Assembly: GCF_000818175.1 (NCBI RefSeq)
Contig: NZ_JTIY01000001.1
Location: 754,935 to 790,049, forward strand
Reading direction: 5' to 3'
Length of the DNA: 35,115 nucleotides
Origin: Streptomyces sp. AcH 505
Lineage (GTDB): Bacteria > Actinomycetota > Actinomycetes > Streptomycetales > Streptomycetaceae
The position numbers and the translations under genes are program-made. Each line of letters begins with the position of its first letter. The first letter of the stretch is position 1. Below the pieces are notes generated by a model. That model was not told where the DNA came from. It saw only the letters and a program-made list of their open reading frames with translations, and did not search any database. Positions 30,586 to 35,115 of this stretch are shown here, in pieces.

Positions 30586-31791
30586 CTACTGGGACTTGGC
30601 CACCCGGAGGATCAGCGCGTCCCCCTGCCCGCCGCCACCGCACAGCGCCGCCGCGCCCACGCCGCCGCCGCGCCGCTTCAGCTCCAGCGCGAGGTGCAGG
30701 ACGAGCCGGGCGCCGGACATGCCGATCGGGTGGCCGAGGGCGATCGCACCACCGTTCACGTTCACCTTTTCCGGGGACACCCCGAGGTCCTTCATCGACT
30801 GCACGGCCACGGCGGCGAACGCCTCGTTGATCTCGATGAGGTCGAGGTCGGCCACCTCCGCGCCCGCCTTCTTCAGCGCGTGCAGGATCGCGTTGGACGG
30901 CTGCGACTGGAGCGAGTTGTCGGGTCCCGCCACATTCCCGTGCGCGCCGATCTCCGCGAGCCATTCCAGGCCCAGCTCCTGCGCCTTGGCCTTGCTCATG
31001 ACGACGACGGCGGCCGCGCCGTCGGAGATCTGCGACGACGTGCCCGCCGTGATCGTGCCGTCCTTGGCGAAGGCGGGGCGCAGCTTGCCCAGCGTCTCGA
31101 CGGTGGTGTCGGCGCGGATGCCCTCGTCCTGCGCGAAGACCACCGGGTCGCCCTTGCGCTGCGGGATCTCCACCGGGACGATCTCGGCCTCGAAGACGCC
31201 GTTCTTCTGCGCCGCGGCGGCCCGCTGGTGGGAGAGCGCGCCGAACTCGTCCTGCGCGGGGCGCTCGATGCCGAGGCGGGTGTTGTGCTTCTCGGTCGAT
31301 GCGCCCATCGCGATGTCCTCGAACGAGTCGGTCAGACCGTCGTACGCCATGGAGTCGAGCATCTCGATCGCGCCGTACTTGTAGCCCTCACGGGACTTCG
31401 GCAGCAGGTGCGGCGCGTTGGTCATGGACTCCTGGCCGCCGGCCACGACGATGTCGAACTCTCCTGCCCTGATCAGCTGGTCGGCCAGCGCGATGGCGTC
31501 GAGCCCGGAGAGACAGACCTTGTTGACGGTCAGCGCGGGGACGGACATCGGGATGCCCGCCTTGACGGCGGCCTGGCGCGCCGGGATCTGCCCCGTCCCG
31601 GCCTGCAGCACCTGCCCCATGATCACGTACTGCACCTGGTCACCGCTGATCCCGGCCCGGTCAAGCGCCGCCTTGATCGCGAAGCCGCCGAGGTCGGCGC
31701 CGGAGAAGGACTTGAGCGAGCCGAGCAGGCGCCCCATGGGGGTACGGGCGCCGGCGACGATGACTGAGGTGGTGGTGTTCGTATCCGACAT
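30586..31791 (-). CDS. Acetyl-CoA C-acetyltransferase (thiolase)
   Basis: Condenses two acetyl-CoA to acetoacetyl-CoA, or cleaves it, in butyryl-CoA and ethylmalonyl-CoA metabolism. The 401-residue protein has full thiolase length with the acylated Cys93 ([10 protein letters not shown]), the general-base His354 ([10 protein letters not shown]) and the second Cys384 (LCGGGGQG). [20 protein letters not shown] and [10 protein letters not shown] are further family blocks. The start [14 protein letters not shown] at 31791 is preferred over an upstream frame from 31842. It precedes meaB and diverges from the epimerase gene, forming a C4/C5 acyl-CoA cluster. A repressor-like palindrome overlaps its promoter. 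Confidence 0.95.
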   Translation of the reverse strand: MSDTNTTTSVIVAGARTPMGRLLGSLKSFSGADLGGFAIKAALDRAGISGDQVQYVIMGQVLQAGTGQIPARQAAVKAGIPMSVPALTVNKVCLSGLDAIALADQLIRAGEFDIVVAGGQESMTNAPHLLPKSREGYKYGAIEMLDSMAYDGLTDSFEDIAMGASTEKHNTRLGIERPAQDEFGALSHQRAAAAQKNGVFEAEIVPVEIPQRKGDPVVFAQDEGIRADTTVETLGKLRPAFAKDGTITAGTSSQISDGAAAVVVMSKAKAQELGLEWLAEIGAHGNVAGPDNSLQSQPSNAILHALKKAGAEVADLDLIEINEAFAAVAVQSMKDLGVSPEKVNVNGGAIALGHPIGMSGARLVLHLALELKRRGGGVGAAALCGGGGQGDALILRVAKSQ

Positions 31792-31843
31792 GAGACGCGA
31801 TCCCCTTTGCCCGAGCTTGAGGAGTGAACGAGGGTTAACCACC

Positions 31844-31873
31844 AGGGTACTGACCGGTAGGCAGCGGGGTCAC
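31844..31873 (-). promoter_or_regulatory. Thiolase promoter with TetR-like operator
   Basis: Minus-strand GTGACC (31873-31868), 18-nt spacer, TACCCT (31849-31844). The plus-strand sequence TACTGACCGGTA (31848-31859) is an imperfect palindrome across the spacer and the -10 edge. It matches the tetR-promoter palindrome TACCGGCCGGTA (10893-10904) at 10 of 12 positions. Confidence 0.45.
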
Positions 31874-31900
31874 CAGCCGGTGAGTGTGACGGCGCGCACC

Positions 31901-31929
31901 TTGCGTAACCGCGGTGGTACCGCTGCACT
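31901..31929 (+). promoter_or_regulatory. Possible leaderless promoter of the epimerase gene
   Basis: TTGCGT (31901-31906), 17-nt spacer, TGCACT (31924-31929), then 6 nt to the ATG. No Shine-Dalgarno sequence is present. Confidence 0.35.
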
Positions 31930-31935
31930 GGTTCC

Positions 31936-32364
31936 ATGCTGACGCGAATCGATCACATCGGGATCGCCTGTTACGACCTCGAAGCGACGGTCGAGTTCTA
32001 CCGATCGACCTACGGCTTCGAGGTCTTCCATACGGAGACCAACGAGGAGCAAGGCGTGAAGGAGGCCATGCTCAAGATCAACGAGACGTCCGACGGCGGC
32101 GCTTCGTACCTTCAGCTGCTGGAACCGATCCGGGAGGATTCCGCCGTCGGCAAATGGCTGGCCAAGAACGGCGAGGGGGTGCACCACCTCGCGTTCGGCA
32201 CCGGGGACGTCGACAGTGACTCCCAGGCCATCCGTGACAAGGGCGTACGCGTCCTCTACGACCAGCCGCGGACCGGCACCATGGGCTCCCGCATCACCTT
32301 TCTCCACCCCAAGGACTGCCACGGCGTACTCACAGAACTGGTCACCTCCGTCCCGGAGCACTGA
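31936..32364 (+). CDS. mce: Methylmalonyl-CoA epimerase
   Basis: Interconverts (2R)- and (2S)-methylmalonyl-CoA, joining propionyl-CoA carboxylase and methylmalonyl-CoA mutase steps. The 142-residue glyoxalase-fold protein has two beta-alpha-beta-beta-beta modules. The metal ligands fit the known epimerases: His7 (RIDHIGIA), Gln60 (YLQLLEP), His84 (VHHLAFG) and Glu134 (LTELV); the spacing 7 to 60 and 84 to 134 equals that of the Propionibacterium enzyme (12/65 and 91/141). A hairpin terminator follows after 11 nt. Together with meaB, the thiolase and icmA this supports a B12-dependent acyl-CoA interconversion theme. Confidence 0.95.
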   Translation: MLTRIDHIGIACYDLEATVEFYRSTYGFEVFHTETNEEQGVKEAMLKINETSDGGASYLQLLEPIREDSAVGKWLAKNGEGVHHLAFGTGDVDSDSQAIRDKGVRVLYDQPRTGTMGSRITFLHPKDCHGVLTELVTSVPEH

Positions 32365-32375
32365 CCCCGGGCATT

Positions 32376-32408
32376 CCCGGCCCGGTAGAGTGGCGGCTCC
32401 GGGCCGGG
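32376..32408 (+). terminator. Terminator of mce, loop contains a -10-like TAGAGT
   Basis: CCCGGCCCGG (32376-32385) and CCGGGCCGGG (32399-32408) form a perfect 10-bp stem with a 13-nt loop. TAGAGT (32386-32391) at the loop start, with TGACCC about 18 nt upstream, could be a promoter for scy. Confidence 0.7.
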
Positions 32409-32460
32409 ACCGGGTCGGGGCCGCACGTGTGCCGATGATCTGACACCATTCCCCGGGGGG

Positions 32461-32477
32461 CCGCTCGCCGCGAGCGG
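32461..32477 (+). promoter_or_regulatory. Hairpin in the scy leader
   Basis: CCGCTCG (32461-32467) and CGAGCGG (32471-32477) form a 7-bp stem with a 3-nt loop, 46 nt before the scy start codon. It may affect leader stability or translation. Confidence 0.4.
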
Positions 32478-32522
32478 TACTCGTTGGGAGAGTTGCGACC
32501 AGGGGACGGATGGGACCGCGCA

Positions 32523-35115
32523 GTGCGGGGCTACGAACGCCAGGAGAGCCACCGAGCTGAAGACGACCACCTTTCGCGGTTCGAAGCCGAGATGGACCGG
32601 CTGAAGACCGCACGAGAGAAGGCCGTCCAGCACGCCGAGGACCTCGGGTACCAGGTCGAGGTGTTGCGCGCCAAGCTCCACGAGGCACGCCGCAACCTTG
32701 CTTCCCGTCCCTCGTACGACAATGCCGACCTGGGCTACCAGGCCGAGCAGCTGCTGCGTAACGCCCAGATCCAGGCCGACCAGCTGCGGGTGGACGCCGA
32801 GCGTGAGCTGCGCGACGCCCGTGCGCAGACCCAGCGCATCCTCCAGGAGCACGCCGAGCACCAAGCGCGGCTCCAGGCCGAGCTGCACGCCGAGGCGGTC
32901 CAGCGCAGGCAGCGGCTCGACCAGGAGCTGGCCGACCGCAGGCAGACCGTCGAGTCGCACGTCAACGAGAACGTCGCGTGGGCCGAGCAGCTGCGGGCCC
33001 GCACGGAGGCCCAGGCCCGCAGGCTCATGGAGGAGTCGCGCGCCGAGGCCGAGCAGTCGCTGGCCGCCGCCCGCGCCGAGGCCGCCCGGGTCACCGAGGA
33101 GGCCAGGCGCAGGCTCGGCGCCGACGCGGAGGCGGCGCGCGGCGAAGCGGAAGCGATTTTGCTGCGCGCCCGCAGGGACGCCGAGCGGCTGCTGACCGCC
33201 GCTTCGAACCAGGCGCAGGAAGCCACCTCGCACGCCGAGCAGCTCCGTACGACCACGACGCAGGAGTCCGACACCGCGCGCCAGCAGGCCGGCGACCTGA
33301 GCCGGGCCGCCGAGGCGCGGATGCAGGAGGCCGAGGAGCGGCTGCGCGAGGCGCGCGCCGAGGCCGAGAAGGTCGTCACCGAGGCCAAGGAGACAGCCGT
33401 CAAGCGGCTGGCCGGGGCCGAGTCGCAGAACGAGCAGCGCACCCGTACGGCCAAGTCGGAGATCGCCCGGCTGGTCGGCGAGGCCACCAAGGAAGCGGAA
33501 GCCACCAAGTCGGAGGCGGAGCAGGCGCTCGCCGACGCCCGCGCCGAGGCCGAGAAGCTGGTCGCCGAGGCGGCGGAGAAGGCCCGTTCCGTGGCGGCCG
33601 AGGACTCGGCGGCGCAGCTCGCCAAGGCGGCCCGTACCGCTGAGGAAGTCCTGAACAAGGCGTCGGCCGACGCCAAGGCCACCACGACGTCGGCGGCCGA
33701 GGAGGCCGACCGGATCCGCCGTGAGGCCGAGGCCGAGGCGGACCGGCTGCGCGGCGAGGCCGCCGAGCAGGCCGACCAGCTCAAGGGCGCGGCCAAGGAC
33801 GACACCAAGGAGTACCGCGCCAAGACCGTCGAGCTGCAGGAGGAGGCCCGCAGGCTGCGCGGCGAGGCCGAGTCGCTGCGCGCCGAGGCCGTCGCCGAGG
33901 GCGAGCGGATCCGCGGCGAGGCCCGCAGGGAAGCGGTCCAGCAGATCGAGGAGGCGGCCAGGTCCGCCGAGGAGCTGCTGACCAAGGCCAAGGCGGACGC
34001 CGACGAGGCGCGGTCGAACGCGACGACGGAGAGCGAGCGGGTACGTACCGAGGCCATCGAGCGGGCGACGACGCTGCGCCGGCAGGCCGAGGAGACCCTG
34101 GAGCGCACCCGCGCCGAGGCGGAGCGGCTGCGCGCCGAGGGCGAGGAGCAGGCCGAGGCGACGAGGTCGGCGGCCGAGCAGGCGGCGGAGGAGCTGCGCG
34201 CGGAGAACGAACGCGGCATAGACGCCCGTAAGGCGGAGGCGGCCGGCGAGCTGACCCGGCTGCACACCGAGGCCGAGCAGCGGCTCTCGTCCGCCGATGA
34301 GGCTCTGACCGACGCCCGCTCGGAGAGCGAGCGGATCCGCCGGGAGGCCGGCGAGGAGATCGAGCGGCTGCGCGCTGAGGCGGCGGAGCGGATCCGTACG
34401 CTCCAGGCGCAGGCCGAGCAGGAGGCCGAGCGGCTGCGTACGGAAGCGGCGGCCGACTCCGCCGAGTCCCGCGCCGAGGCCGAGACGGCGGCCGTGCGGC
34501 TGCGTACGGAAGCGGCGACGGAGGCCGAGCGGCTCAAGACGGAGGCGCAGGAGAGCGCCGACCGGCTCAGGAGCGAGGCGGGTGCGGCGGCGGAGCGCGT
34601 CGGCACCGAGGCGGCCGAAGCCCTGTCGGCGGCTCAGGAAGAGGCCGCCAGGCGCCGCCGCGAGGCCGAGGAGCTGCTGGCCGGGGCGCGCGGCGAGGCG
34701 GAGCAGGAGCGCGAGCGGGCCCGCGAGCAGAGCGAGGAACTGCTCGCCTCGGCCCGTAAGCGGGTCGAGGAGGCGCAGACCGAGGCGCAGCGGCTGGTCG
34801 AGGAGGCCGACCGGCGCTCGACGGAGATGGTGTCGGCCGCCGAGCAGACCGCCCAGCAGGTACGGGACTCCGTGGCCGGTCTGCAGGACCAGGCCGAGCA
34901 GGAGATCGCCGGGCTGCGGTCGGCCGCCGAGCACGCCGCTGAGCGGACCAGGACCGAGGCGCAGGAAGAGGCCGACCGGGTCAGGTCCGACGCGTTCGCG
35001 GAGCGCGAGCGGGCGAGCGAGGACGCCGGCCGGGTGCGCGCCAGGGCCCAGGAGGAGTCGGAAGCGGCGCGTGCGCTCGCCGAGCAGACCGTCGCCGAGG
35101 CGGCGGCCGAGGCCG
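32523..35115 (+). CDS. scy: Scy, polar coiled-coil cytoskeletal organiser (partial, 3' end outside window)
   Basis: Scaffold of the tip-organising centre that controls polar growth and branching together with DivIVA and FilP. The first 864 codons are here and the gene runs off the right edge; the S. coelicolor protein is about 1,300 residues. The N-terminus MRGYERQESHRAEDDHLSRF is characteristic. After about residue 75 the sequence is one long helix rich in Ala, Glu and Arg, with recurring blocks such as EAERLRAEA and EEADRIRREAEAEADRLRGE, the mixed heptad/hendecad pattern reported for Scy and FilP. The GTG at 32523 has GGGA 7 nt upstream; an ATG at 32510 is out of frame. It follows mce on the same strand. 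Older annotations call it cellulose-binding protein. Confidence 0.96.
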   Translation, partial: MRGYERQESHRAEDDHLSRFEAEMDRLKTAREKAVQHAEDLGYQVEVLRAKLHEARRNLASRPSYDNADLGYQAEQLLRNAQIQADQLRVDAERELRDARAQTQRILQEHAEHQARLQAELHAEAVQRRQRLDQELADRRQTVESHVNENVAWAEQLRARTEAQARRLMEESRAEAEQSLAAARAEAARVTEEARRRLGADAEAARGEAEAILLRARRDAERLLTAASNQAQEATSHAEQLRTTTTQESDTARQQAGDLSRAAEARMQEAEERLREARAEAEKVVTEAKETAVKRLAGAESQNEQRTRTAKSEIARLVGEATKEAEATKSEAEQALADARAEAEKLVAEAAEKARSVAAEDSAAQLAKAARTAEEVLNKASADAKATTTSAAEEADRIRREAEAEADRLRGEAAEQADQLKGAAKDDTKEYRAKTVELQEEARRLRGEAESLRAEAVAEGERIRGEARREAVQQIEEAARSAEELLTKAKADADEARSNATTESERVRTEAIERATTLRRQAEETLERTRAEAERLRAEGEEQAEATRSAAEQAAEELRAENERGIDARKAEAAGELTRLHTEAEQRLSSADEALTDARSESERIRREAGEEIERLRAEAAERIRTLQAQAEQEAERLRTEAAADSAESRAEAETAAVRLRTEAATEAERLKTEAQESADRLRSEAGAAAERVGTEAAEALSAAQEEAARRRREAEELLAGARGEAEQERERAREQSEELLASARKRVEEAQTEAQRLVEEADRRSTEMVSAAEQTAQQVRDSVAGLQDQAEQEIAGLRSAAEHAAERTRTEAQEEADRVRSDAFAERERASEDAGRVRARAQEESEAARALAEQTVAEAAAEA

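Noticed and set aside
32256..34934. 892-codon minus-strand frame opposite scy
   Set aside because: Leu/Gly/Arg repeats mirror the repetitive coiled-coil coding of scy; there are no start signals and no recognisable domain.
32523..35115. Naming scy a cellulose-binding protein
   Set aside because: The sequence is a long coiled coil with the Scy N-terminus and no carbohydrate-binding module.

Overview
The window is actinobacterial chromosome, almost certainly Streptomyces. It has very high G+C with G/C at third positions, no T-rich tails on most terminators, frequent GTG starts, and a gene order I recognise from memory as the S. coelicolor SCO5396-SCO5426 neighbourhood (pfkA2-pta-ackA-pyk at one end; meaB, thiolase, methylmalonyl-CoA epimerase and scy at the other). 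No tRNA, rRNA, CRISPR array, insertion sequence or phage gene was seen.

Left part (1-6.4 kb), central carbon metabolism: pfkA (-) diverges from a pta-ackA operon (+), followed by pyk (+) and a strong hairpin terminator. The pfkA and pta promoters appear to share the same -10 region. From 6.4 to 9.1 kb lies a three-gene envelope/secretion module on the minus strand (DUF6230 secreted protein, DUF6114 membrane protein, long Ser/Asp/Pro-rich secreted protein), headed by a ~600-nt gap with several palindromes. From 9.7 to 13.7 kb are a YbbN-type thioredoxin-TPR protein, a TetR regulator and a MarR-ABC ATPase-ABC permease operon.

Middle part (13.8-24.5 kb): icmA (large subunit of isobutyryl-CoA mutase) with a 24-bp palindrome at its start, a DUF3817 membrane protein, a MarR regulator, then the apical glycan locus cslZ (GH6) / glxA (radical copper oxidase) / cslA (GT2 synthase). 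In S. coelicolor, as I remember it, this locus is elsewhere (SCO2836-2838), so its position here is notable. Upstream of cslA are a thiamine-binding-family protein and a second DUF3817 protein; three overlapping AIM24-family genes diverge from them.

Right part (24.6-35.1 kb): a MarR regulator, a two-component system whose sensor carries a very acidic extracellular insert, a divergent secreted PepSY protein with a His/Asp-rich tail, an MFS exporter, meaB, an acetyl-CoA acetyltransferase, methylmalonyl-CoA epimerase, and the first 864 codons of scy, the polar coiled-coil organiser of hyphal tip growth.

The most interesting signal is in front of the MFS gene: a predicted leaderless 7-codon ORF (MFLEPRV) whose codons 2-4 are perfectly complementary, over 9 nt, to the segment holding the exporter's ribosome binding site. 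This has the architecture of ribosome-mediated translational attenuation by an antibiotic and appears not to be a standard annotation. Other points worth a second look are a pair of related ~140-180-nt intergenic elements at the 3' ends of pfkA and meaB, a high density of apparently leaderless promoters, and three gene pairs that converge with 0-3 nt between stop codons.
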